A stretch of 10,373 bases of DNA from Planctomycetaceae bacterium. GTDB taxonomy: Bacteria > Planctomycetota > Planctomycetia > Pirellulales > Pirellulaceae. The stretch is taken from the NCBI GenBank assembly GCA_024642765.1, contig JAHEAM010000098.1, positions 1 to 10,373 of the forward strand, given 5' to 3'. A model generated the notes under the pieces. It was not told the DNA's origin and made no database searches. It was given only the letters and a program-made list of their open reading frames with translations. The position numbers and the translations under genes are program-made. Positions 1 to 6,757 of this stretch are shown here, in pieces (positions within the stretch are counted from its first letter, which is position 1; every line of letters starts with the position of its first letter).

Positions 1-206
1 TTCAGTTGCGCATGAATGCTGTTCAACTCCATGTCGATGCGAATCAATTCTATAAGCGCGTTTGCCCTTTCATTTTCGTTGACCTGAGACAGGAATTCAT
101 CGAGCAAATCATCACACCCAATTTTCCACTCGGCTTCAAATGACGAAAATACGCTTTCGGATTGCTGTGAAAACACTATCGATTGACCTGTCTCAGTTCG
201 TGCCAT
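1..206 (-). CDS. Planctomycete-type Ser/Thr protein kinase, N-terminal fragment (cut by the window edge)
   Basis: Only the first 68 codons are in the window, so no kinase catalytic motif can be seen. The visible protein starts MARTETGQSIVF and reaches ALIELIRIDMELNSIHAQL. A short acidic leader followed by a 'LIELIRIDLE'-like helix is the stretch that commonly precedes the kinase domain in planctomycete kinases encoded next to ECF sigma factors. The ATG at 204-206 lies 2 nt after the TAG stop (209-211) of the sigma factor gene, so the two are almost certainly co-transcribed and probably translationally coupled. There is no separate Shine-Dalgarno; the start lies within reach of ribosomes terminating on the upstream gene. 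By analogy the full protein would be a soluble or membrane-anchored kinase working with the sigma factor. The kinase identity is inferred from this leader and the context and needs the sequence beyond position 1. Confidence 0.65.
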   Translation of the reverse strand, partial: MARTETGQSIVFSQQSESVFSSFEAEWKIGCDDLLDEFLSQVNENERANALIELIRIDMELNSIHAQL

Positions 207-208
207 AA

Positions 209-832
209 CTACTCAACAATCTGATCGTTTAGTTTTTGACGAAAGGCTTGAAGTATTCGCTCAATGGACCGTTTTGCGCGACCAGTTTTTTCAGCGATCT
301 CAGACACCTCGTGGCCTTCGATACGCAACCAAACAATATTGCGCTGGTCTTCGGGCAAGTTGCCGACTACTTCTTCGATTGTCAATTTCAGGACATGAAA
401 CGCTTCTTCATTTTCTGCGGCATTCCCATCGTCTATATTTGACAGAGAGCATGTTTTTCCTTGATCGCGTTTGCTGGCCCGGTGATGTGTGCCTGCGGTA
501 CGGATTTTGTTTAAAGACATAACGAGCAATAGCTTCCACAGATCCTCTTTTTCAGCCACTTCATATTGGCCGGAAGACGCTCGTCGAAAAAAGGTCCGAA
601 ATACGCTTTGAACGACGCCTTCTGGGTCTACGCGAAGGGCCATGTGTGGCGATACTTGAGCGTTGGCAAGACGTCGTAGTCTTTGGGCATAGCGCAAATA
701 AAGTGTAGTTGCCGCGTCATCACTTCCCTCGCGCAAACGGCGCATCAAAGAGCGGTCAGTCAATTCTGCCAACTTCTCCCGGTTGAGTCGCTCGAGATCT
801 TCGTTGTTGCCCACAGTTTCTTTGTTTCTCAT
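209..832 (-). CDS. ECF-family RNA polymerase sigma factor (kinase-linked planctomycete type)
   Basis: About 207 aa. Region 2 is visible at roughly residues 25-95, with 'LMRRLREGSDDAATTLYLRY' and then 'VDPEGVVQSVFRTFFRR', the pattern typical of planctomycete ECF factors with a VDPEDVVQSVF-like core. Region 4 is at roughly 148-205, with 'LPEDQRNIVWLRIEGHEVSE' followed by 'IAEKTGRAKRSIERILQ', a helix-turn-helix that would read the -35 element. The protein should direct RNA polymerase to a dedicated promoter set. No anti-sigma gene is adjacent; the partner is the kinase starting 2 nt downstream, which suggests control by phosphorylation, as known for some ECF/kinase pairs. Two starts are possible: GTG at 836-838 or ATG at 830-832. 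I prefer the ATG, because the GTG lies only about 8 nt after the expected transcription start. Neither has a clear Shine-Dalgarno. Confidence 0.9.
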   Translation of the reverse strand: MRNKETVGNNEDLERLNREKLAELTDRSLMRRLREGSDDAATTLYLRYAQRLRRLANAQVSPHMALRVDPEGVVQSVFRTFFRRASSGQYEVAEKEDLWKLLLVMSLNKIRTAGTHHRASKRDQGKTCSLSNIDDGNAAENEEAFHVLKLTIEEVVGNLPEDQRNIVWLRIEGHEVSEIAEKTGRAKRSIERILQAFRQKLNDQIVE

Positions 833-852
833 TACCACGTTGAAGCGGAAAC

Positions 853-858
853 ATTATA
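853..858 (-). promoter_or_regulatory. -10 box of the sigma factor/kinase operon promoter
   Basis: Read on the minus strand this is TATAAT, a perfect sigma-70-type -10 hexamer, 20 nt upstream of the ATG at 832. The -35 region about 17 nt further upstream (ACCCAA-like) is poor. If used, transcription would start near 846, giving a leader of only about 8 to 14 nt. This suggests a housekeeping promoter and almost leaderless translation. Based on sequence match only. Confidence 0.45.
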
Positions 859-1108
859 CACGCCATTTTTGCATTTTGGGTGCGTTTTCATCTGTTGGAT
901 GTTAAAGAATTGCCGCAACCAACCATCCCATTCTTTGGTTGAGCTAAGTTTTCCCATTCTGACCGCCAACATTTTTTTGTAGTGGCTCAGAATTATTAGA
1001 AGAGTGCCCGAAACCTAAATGCTTACTGTCAATTTAGCGCTCCCAAAAATCGATCTTCGCTGTTTTTGTGCGATCCGTTGATTTGGGTCTGAACTTGGTT
1101 TGAATACG

Positions 1109-1764
1109 TCACTCGCGGGTGATTGTCCAAGCCACATTGTGCAAATGGCTTTGCCAATGACGAGGTGAACTATCGATAACCTTGTTACCAGCTAGCTCAT
1201 CCATTGGAAACAAAGCGAGAGTACTAGGTTCTACCTCCCGTATCGCAGCAGCCGAATGAGCGGGTGGCGTGTCCACTGCATTCGAAATTCGAACGAGTTA
1301 GACGTCGCCGTTGCAAAACCGACCTTCATCCTCTGGCAAGATTCCATTCGCAGTGCTGCCAATGAACAAACCGGGTCGCAATGGATAAAAAGGAAACGCC
1401 AAGTTGTTCGTTTTGACGATTTCTCCGTTGATATGCAATCGCAACTCGGACCCAGTCCATTTACCGGCAAATAAAGTCAATTGTTCGAATTCGATAAAGG
1501 GAACCCTGATAGCCAAGCAGGGTGTCGTGCCTTCATAAAATGCCATTACCCAACTTTGAAACTCAAGGACAATGCGAAAGTCATGACTGGCCGCACCAAC
1601 AAAATCGTCGCGATGGCCGATGCCCCGATTACAGCCGCGGACAAATCGATATCGCCTAACTGTTGGATCGCCGAAGGAGACGAAACGAGTAACGTAGCTA
1701 AGGTCTCAGTCAAAATTTCAGGTAACCTACCGCCGCAATCATTTGGCGCAAAACCAAGCGGCAA
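1109..1764 (-). pseudogene. Decayed LamG (concanavalin-like) domain gene
   Basis: No ORF here is intact, but one minus-strand frame is open from 1705 to a TAA at 1298-1300 and then to a TGA at 1109-1111. It reads like a LamG jellyroll: 'HDFRIVLEFQSW', 'KWTGSELRLHINGEIVKT', 'PLRPGLFIGSTANG' and 'GRFCNGDV'. After the TAA the same frame continues the expected motifs: 'LVRISNAVDTPPAH', 'STLALFPMDE', 'VIDSSP' and 'LHNVAWTITRE', then a natural stop. This matches the usual LamG ending (EVRIS..., TLALxxFDE, DSSG, ...W). The TAA is one base from GAA (Glu), which fits the domain at that point. Upstream, another frame (1764 down to about 1620) holds 'SPSAIQQLGDIDLSAAV', like the start of a LamG domain, so a frameshift near 1610-1640 is likely. 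The 5' part is missing or unrecognisable. In planctomycetes such proteins are often secreted or FecR-linked and sit beside ECF sigma genes. The LamG call is by eye. Confidence 0.65.
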
Positions 1765-1830
1765 TTAACCAGTCACGGCTACCCAGCAAACCGCTCCCAA
1801 ACGAGCTATTAAAATTAGGAGGAAAACGAA

Positions 1831-2195
1831 TCAAAAAGTGATCGATTTTTCCAAGCTAGAAATAACCATCGAAACCGTCACGAAGAAAACTTGGCGGTTT
1901 TGATTTTGAAATTTAAAGGCTGAGCCAATTGTTATCCGCAGGCACGGGAGGTCTATTTTGGTTTGAAGTGTTCAGACTGGGCGAACCGAACCTGCGGCCA
2001 GTGTATTAAGGGATTTCCGTTCTCGTGACGAGTTGGCGGTTAGCACATTGCTGTTTGGGAGATCGCGGTTGAACTTCCCTCTGGATTTTGAGGCTTTGCT
2101 AGGTGGGCTGATTTTTTTGGTTTGGGAGAGTATCTTATTGTCTGGTTTTGAATTGAGGATTTCTAGATCGTTTCTGCCAGAAAGCTCCATCAATC
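1831..2195. other. Intergenic stretch with no recognisable gene
   Basis: This 365-bp stretch upstream of the permease operon has no ORF with coding character on either strand and no repeat or hairpin I would defend. Just outside it, at 1768-1830 on the minus strand, a short hydrophobic frame (VFLLILIARLGAVCWVAV) between stops may be a membrane segment left from the decayed gene. The promoter of the permease operon should lie in the last 150 bp, but I see no convincing -35/-10 pair. No ABC ATPase gene, intact or broken, is visible here. Confidence 0.5.
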
Positions 2196-3998
2196 GTGTT
2201 GGCTGGGCCTATTTTTATTCGTGAAGCCGTTGTGTCGCCGCGTCAACCGCGCATTTTTTTAATGCGCGTTGTGTATGGTGTTTCGCTGTTGATTCTGATT
2301 TCGACTGCTTGGATGCTGATCATAGGCACTCAAGAAATTCGCAACCTTAGCGACATGGCGCGTTTCGGTGCCCTGCTCTTCCAGACTTTGGCTCCCTTGC
2401 AGCTGGCGCTCTTGATGTTTATGTCGGCGATACAGTCGGCTAGTAACGTGGCGGTCGAAAAAGATCGTCAGACTTTAATCTTGTTATTGATGACGCGACT
2501 CAACAATAATGAACTGGTGCTGGGCAAGCTGTTTTCATCGCTCTTGTCGATTGGCAGCATGTTATTGACCGCCCTACCCATTTTTATGTTAATCGTATTG
2601 TTTGGCGGCACGAGTTTCCAGCAAGTGGGTTGGTCGTTCGCGGTTACCATTGCTGCCTGTTTGGCTGCGGGCAGTTTGGGAACAATGGTGGCGTTTTGGC
2701 GCGAAAAGACGTTTCAGACGTTGGCTCTGGTGCTCATGGGTATGGCATTTTGGGTTGGCATCTGGGAGAGCGTTGGCCAATTGAATGCGACACTACTTGG
2801 CGTTTCGACAGAAACTATTGCAGATGCGCTTAGCCCATGGCAAGCAATCATGGCAGCGAGTCGCCCCTCGGTAGTGCAATCGTGGCAAACGGAAGTTCTG
2901 CCTTTCTTAATCACAAGTTCACTTTTGAGCCTGTTCATATTGACGATTGCGGTGCTGCGTGTGCGCGTTTGGAACCCAAGTCGTGAGGCGCGGCCAACGC
3001 AGCAAGTTGACGAGTTCGGCGAAGTCGACATTTTTGGTGCAACCGTCGAAGGTGCTGCAAAAGCCCCCAGAATAGTCGTCGAGAAAGTAAGGCTTACGAG
3101 TCGTTCGGTTTGGAACAATCCGGTGCTGTGGCGCGAGATGATGACTTGGGCCCACGGCAAGAAGATTCTGTTTATTCGATTTGCCTACTGGTCAGCGGCC
3201 GCTTGCGTTTTAGCGGCATTGATTTGGACTGTGAATTCAGGTGCAGCGACTCGCACAACTGCTTCCGCAGATGTCTCAGTTCCCATCGCGGCTCGGCCAC
3301 TTGCACCGTTAATGTTGTTAAGCCTCGTTGTCTTGACGGCGCTCGCAGTGACTTCCATCACGAGCGAACGTGATGGACGGGCGATTGATCTCTTGCAGGT
3401 GACTGATTTATCGCCCAAGGAATTTCTATTTGGCAAGCTGTTTGGTGTAATGTATTTGGGCCTGGATTTGATTTTGATCCCGTTGGCACTATGTGGATAC
3501 CTTTGCTGGAATCAAGTGATTTCGGTTGAGAATTTTGCGTACGTTATACTGTGTAGTTTGGTGCTCAACGTTTTCGTAACGACGTTGGGTTTGCATAGCG
3601 GCATGCTGCATGCGAGTACGCGAACTGCCATTAGTGTAGCGTTGGGGACTGTATTCTTTTTGTTTCTGGGGGTAATCACCTGCATGGTGATGATAGTGTC
3701 GTTTTCGGGGAATGTTCAGGCGCAGCTCGCGCCGTTTATTGCCTGCATGTTGGGTGGAGCGATTGGCTTGTATATTGCGCTGGGTGTTCGTTCAAATTCA
3801 GTTGCGATTGGAGCGGCTTCGCTGATACTGCCAATTGCCATGTTCTATTCCATCACGAGTCTTTTGATTAAGAGCTATCCTTCGGCTGTCGTTGCAGTTG
3901 CGTTTACCTATGGATTTGCGACGACGGCAATGATTGTGCCGAGGTTGAACGAATTTCGAATCTCAACGGGTCGTTCGCATTCAAGTGATCAAGATTAG
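2196..3998 (+). CDS. ABC-2 type transporter permease, internally duplicated (two fused permease halves)
   Basis: 600 aa, very hydrophobic, with about twelve predicted membrane spans in two sets. Each half has the same layout. A cytoplasmic amphipathic start comes first ('GPIFIREAVVSPRQPRI' near residue 4 and 'NPVLWREMMTWAHGKKI' near 309). The ABC-2 coupling segment follows ('EKDRQTLILLLMTRL...ELVLGKL' from E88 and 'SERDGRAIDLLQVTDL...EFLFGKL' from about 390). The offset of about 303 residues is the same for both motifs, so this is a tandem duplication fused into one chain, giving a full permease core. A polar linker at about 265-305 joins the halves. The substrate cannot be told. No ATP-binding subunit is encoded in the window, so the ATPase must be elsewhere. 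Start: GTG at 2196 followed by TTG (M-L-A-G-P); the RBS is weak. The stop is 9 nt before the next gene, so it heads a three-gene operon. Confidence 0.85.
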   Translation: MLAGPIFIREAVVSPRQPRIFLMRVVYGVSLLILISTAWMLIIGTQEIRNLSDMARFGALLFQTLAPLQLALLMFMSAIQSASNVAVEKDRQTLILLLMTRLNNNELVLGKLFSSLLSIGSMLLTALPIFMLIVLFGGTSFQQVGWSFAVTIAACLAAGSLGTMVAFWREKTFQTLALVLMGMAFWVGIWESVGQLNATLLGVSTETIADALSPWQAIMAASRPSVVQSWQTEVLPFLITSSLLSLFILTIAVLRVRVWNPSREARPTQQVDEFGEVDIFGATVEGAAKAPRIVVEKVRLTSRSVWNNPVLWREMMTWAHGKKILFIRFAYWSAAACVLAALIWTVNSGAATRTTASADVSVPIAARPLAPLMLLSLVVLTALAVTSITSERDGRAIDLLQVTDLSPKEFLFGKLFGVMYLGLDLILIPLALCGYLCWNQVISVENFAYVILCSLVLNVFVTTLGLHSGMLHASTRTAISVALGTVFFLFLGVITCMVMIVSFSGNVQAQLAPFIACMLGGAIGLYIALGVRSNSVAIGAASLILPIAMFYSITSLLIKSYPSAVVAVAFTYGFATTAMIVPRLNEFRISTGRSHSSDQD

Positions 3999-4007
3999 AT
4001 TGGGCCG

Positions 4008-5270
4008 ATGAACGTCGTCTACGAATTGATGCCTTATCTGATCGCAATGCTTGTGTTGCTCGTCGGTTCGGGCTTTTTCTCTGCCAGCGAGGCGGCTTTA
4101 TTTTCGCTACGTTCCAACGATCGTCGCAAGATGGGACGCGGTACACCTGCGGCTCAAGTCGCGTCGCAACTTTTGAACGATCCGGACAGGCTGCTTTCTT
4201 CGATTCTGTTTTGCAACTTGGTAATCAACATGGCCTATTTTGCCCTGAGTTCGATTTGTGCGATGCGGCTGGATGGTGCTGGGCATTTCATGGTTTTTGT
4301 GTTTGCGTTTTCGACATTGGTTGCCGTGATTTTTTTTGGCGAGATGTTGCCAAAGACTATTGGCGTAATCATGCCGAGACAGTTTTCGACTTGGGTAGGC
4401 TATCCAATGCTGTTTGTCGTGCGCATGTTGGGGCCAATTCATCCGATTGTTGTGAACGTGAATCGTATTGCGCAACGGGTGATATGGCCGAGTTTCAAAC
4501 CTGAACCTTCGTTGGATTCCAATGACATCGAGCGAGCCATTGCAATTTCTGGAGTGGACGAATCTGTTGTTCAACAAGAACAGGCGGTCATTCATAACAT
4601 CGTGCAGCTTTCGAGCATCCGAGTTGACGAATGGATGCGTCCACGAACTCAGTTCGAACATTTTCACCCACCCGTAGCTATCGCGGATTTCAAGGGTCAG
4701 GTACCTGTCGGTGGCTACTTGTTAATCACTGAAGAAGACTCGGATGAAATAGAACTGGCTTTGCGTCTGGATAACTTTTTTACTTTGCCAAATAGGCATC
4801 TTGAGCGACTGGGGGAACCTGTCCTGTACTTGCCCTGGTGTGCGACCGTGGCCGATGCGATGGAAGGAATGTCGTCTCAAGACCGCGAGGTGACCGTTGT
4901 TGTTAACGAATATGGCGAAACAATCGGTGTGCTTACGGTAGAGGATATCTTGGAAACGATATTCAACTATGCTCCTAGTCGCAGTCGCCGCTTGCTTGAC
5001 CGAAATCCATTGCATCCGATCAGTGAAAACAAGTGGATTGTGGCAGGTATCATGAGTTTGCGGCAGTTGGCTCGCAAGCTGAATGTCGAGATACCGCGAA
5101 CGCATAGCGTCACCGTGGCCGGTGTGATTCAAGAAGAAACACAACGCCTAGCTCAGGCTGGCGATGAATGCGTGTGGGGGCCGTTTCATTTTCGGGTAGT
5201 TGAATGCGGTGAGCGTGGGAACATTGTTGTCGAGTTAACGTTGGTGCGTAATCGCGAGGAGGAGCAATGA
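4008..5270 (+). CDS. CNNM/CorC-type (DUF21) membrane protein with CBS and CorC_HlyC domains
   Basis: 420 aa. The N-terminal CNNM transmembrane domain (about residues 1-150) shows 'SGFFSASEAALFSL' at about 21-34 and the family's 'GEMLPK' loop at 111-116, with four membrane segments near 8-30, 62-86, 91-115 and 125-147. The cytoplasmic CBS pair follows (about 200-325). Its first half is recognisable by 'VDEWMRPRTQ' but diverged, and its second ends with 'VNEYGETIGVLTVEDILE' (E301-Y302). The C-terminus (about 338-415, from 'NKWIVAGIMSLRQLARKL') is the CorC_HlyC transporter-associated domain. Family members move Mg2+ or other cations, or regulate that transport, as dimers; older annotations as 'hemolysin' are misleading. 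It starts 9 nt after the permease stop and overlaps the next gene by 4 nt (ATGA). Strong identification; the transported ion is inferred from the family. Confidence 0.9.
   Translation: MNVVYELMPYLIAMLVLLVGSGFFSASEAALFSLRSNDRRKMGRGTPAAQVASQLLNDPDRLLSSILFCNLVINMAYFALSSICAMRLDGAGHFMVFVFAFSTLVAVIFFGEMLPKTIGVIMPRQFSTWVGYPMLFVVRMLGPIHPIVVNVNRIAQRVIWPSFKPEPSLDSNDIERAIAISGVDESVVQQEQAVIHNIVQLSSIRVDEWMRPRTQFEHFHPPVAIADFKGQVPVGGYLLITEEDSDEIELALRLDNFFTLPNRHLERLGEPVLYLPWCATVADAMEGMSSQDREVTVVVNEYGETIGVLTVEDILETIFNYAPSRSRRLLDRNPLHPISENKWIVAGIMSLRQLARKLNVEIPRTHSVTVAGVIQEETQRLAQAGDECVWGPFHFRVVECGERGNIVVELTLVRNREEEQ
5257..5264 (+). promoter_or_regulatory. Strong ribosome binding site deciding the start of the second CNNM gene
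   Basis: AGGAGGAG lies inside the end of the upstream CNNM gene, a few bases before the ATG at 5267. It is one of the few good Shine-Dalgarno sequences in the window. With the ATGA overlap it supports translational coupling of the two CNNM genes. Confidence 0.75.
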
Positions 5271-6256
5271 TTCTCCTGGCGGTCATCCTCTTTTGGTTTG
5301 GCGTGTTGGCGAGTGCCTTCTTTAGTGGCACCGAAACAGCTTTTTATCGCGCGAGTCGCGTCAAGCTGTTGATCCACGCGCTAGAGAAGGACCGCTTGAG
5401 CAAGTTTTTGGCGTTCCTAACCAACCATCCCGCGTTTCTGGTCGGCACACTTTTGATCGGCAACAATATCGCAAACTATCTTGTGTCGTTTAGCATCGTG
5501 ATGTGTGTCACAGCTTGGGTTACAAATAGTGGTCCATCGACTGAGATGGCAGCAACAATTCTGGTGACGCCGCTTTTGTTTGTGTTTGGTGAGTCACTGC
5601 CCAAAACAATTTGTTACCAGGCGCCGAATCGAATGCTGCGAATGGCTGCGATCCCGCTTTTGTTTTTTACGATTATCCTTGCTCCACTTTCGGCTTTGCT
5701 ATGGGCCCTGTCACGGTTTCTGGAGCGTCTCGTTGGTCAATCACCGGAGCGTCTGCAGTTGGCTCTAGCGCGAAAAGAACTGCAAGCTGTGATTGAAGAG
5801 GGCCAAGTCGTGGGCGTGCTGCACCCGTCACAACGTCAGATTAGCCAGAACTTTTTCTTGGTTGCTGGAAAACAAGTACGTCAAGTTTGTACACCGATCA
5901 ATCGCATTCCTATCATCAAACAAGGGACAGATATCGGCTTGGCGGTTCGATTGGCTCAACGTCACTCCATGCACGACCTGCCGATCTGTGGTGCAACGCG
6001 CTCAGATCTCGTGGGTTATGTCCAATTGGTTGACTTGTTGGTGCGTCAGCCGACACAAAAAGATTTGCCCATTCCAAAGCCGTTGATTGAAATTTTTGGT
6101 ACGGAACCGTTTGCCGAAGCTCTCTTGCGGATGCAAACCCAACGCGAAACGTTGGCGAAAGTTGTCGATGCCCAAGGTCAAACGATTGGTTTATTGTCGA
6201 TTGATCAACTGACAAGCCAATTGTTACGAGGTCCGTTGGAATCGTTGCGAAGGTAG
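5267..6256 (+). CDS. Second CNNM (DUF21) membrane protein with CBS pair, lacking the CorC_HlyC domain
   Basis: 329 aa. The CNNM membrane domain (about 1-160) shows 'SAFFSGTETAFYRASR' at about 16-31, 'GTLLIGNNIANYLVS' in the second span and 'GESLPK' at 108-113. A helix with 'LARKELQAVIEEGQ' leads into a CBS pair (about 200-320), recognisable by 'VCTPINRIPIIKQG', 'HDLPICG', 'LVGYVQLVDLL' and 'VVDAQGQTIGLLSIDQL'. The chain ends directly after the CBS pair, so the C-terminal CorC_HlyC domain of the upstream neighbour is absent. The natural stop and complete CBS pair make this look like a family subtype rather than a truncation. It overlaps the upstream CNNM gene by 4 nt. Since the family forms dimers through the membrane and CBS domains, a heterodimer with the neighbour is plausible but inferred. 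The function would be Mg2+ or other cation transport at the inner membrane. Confidence 0.87.
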   Translation: MILLAVILFWFGVLASAFFSGTETAFYRASRVKLLIHALEKDRLSKFLAFLTNHPAFLVGTLLIGNNIANYLVSFSIVMCVTAWVTNSGPSTEMAATILVTPLLFVFGESLPKTICYQAPNRMLRMAAIPLLFFTIILAPLSALLWALSRFLERLVGQSPERLQLALARKELQAVIEEGQVVGVLHPSQRQISQNFFLVAGKQVRQVCTPINRIPIIKQGTDIGLAVRLAQRHSMHDLPICGATRSDLVGYVQLVDLLVRQPTQKDLPIPKPLIEIFGTEPFAEALLRMQTQRETLAKVVDAQGQTIGLLSIDQLTSQLLRGPLESLRR

Positions 6257-6343
6257 CGGAGAAATTGTTTAATCAATGGGACGGGGCGAACGAATTTGGC
6301 ATGTTTCGTCTGCGTTGGAATCTCGCGAGGGAATGACAGGGAG

Positions 6344-6604
6344 CTACTTTGAATACCCTAGTGACTTGATGATTTGCAGCATCTCTTCGAAGTTTATGAA
6401 GCGCCGTCGATTCTCTAGCTTATAGGCATCGATGGCCACAGCCAATTCTCGAGCATCAGGCGAAAGTTCACTGTGCGAATTCGAGAATTGTCGGCGTTCA
6501 AAGCCCGTCGACTTGCGCTGGGCGCCACTTGTGCGGCGATCAGTAAATGTTTCATTCATAGGCAATGGATTGACGTCAGATTGGGGTTGGCTATTCAATG
6601 ACAT
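6344..6604 (-). CDS. Small conserved-looking hypothetical protein (about 71-86 aa)
   Basis: I cannot assign a function. The N-terminal half is polar and probably disordered. From about residue 36 of the 86-aa form the sequence is well ordered and charged: 'ERRQFSNSHSELSPDARELA', then 'AIDAYKLENRRRF' and 'FEEMLQIIKSLGYSK' at the C-terminus. This looks like a small helical domain with an RRRF patch, a pattern I associate with short planctomycete proteins of unknown role; the basic patch might bind nucleic acid or a partner, which is speculation. The reading frame extends upstream to a TTG at 6679, but that part looks non-coding. ATG at 6604 is chosen; ATG at 6559 (71 aa) is equally possible, as neither has a clear Shine-Dalgarno. 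It lies about 150 nt downstream of the TPR gene on the same strand and faces the CNNM operon tail to tail. Confidence 0.65.
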   Translation of the reverse strand: MSLNSQPQSDVNPLPMNETFTDRRTSGAQRKSTGFERRQFSNSHSELSPDARELAVAIDAYKLENRRRFINFEEMLQIIKSLGYSK

Positions 6605-6757
6605 GGTTTCACTTTTGCGAGGATACCAGGGAGCGGAGGGTTCCGGAATGAGAAAGTTCACTATTGGTGTATTCGGCAACCGCAGAGCCAGAAATAGCCT
6701 AGCATGTCATTGGTAACGACAATGCCGATTGCGAAGAGTTTGCCAAGTGTATTGAAA

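Noticed and set aside
1231..1470. 79-aa minus-strand frame over the LamG remnant
   Set aside because: It is in a different frame from the LamG motifs and shows no domain of its own.
1817..1903. AGGAGG (1817-1822) followed by a 21-codon GTG frame at 1838
   Set aside because: The spacer of 15 nt is too long and the peptide has no recognisable features; the AGGAGG is probably chance.
2714..3160. 148-aa minus-strand open frame
   Set aside because: Antisense to the permease; no recognisable motif.
4107..4667. 186-aa minus-strand open frame
   Set aside because: It is opposite the first CNNM gene, has odd composition (many His, Asn, Arg) and no domain pattern.
6257..6343. Possible terminator between the convergent CNNM operon and the small hypothetical gene
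   Set aside because: Only a weak ACGAA/TTCGT pairing is present, without a T-tract.
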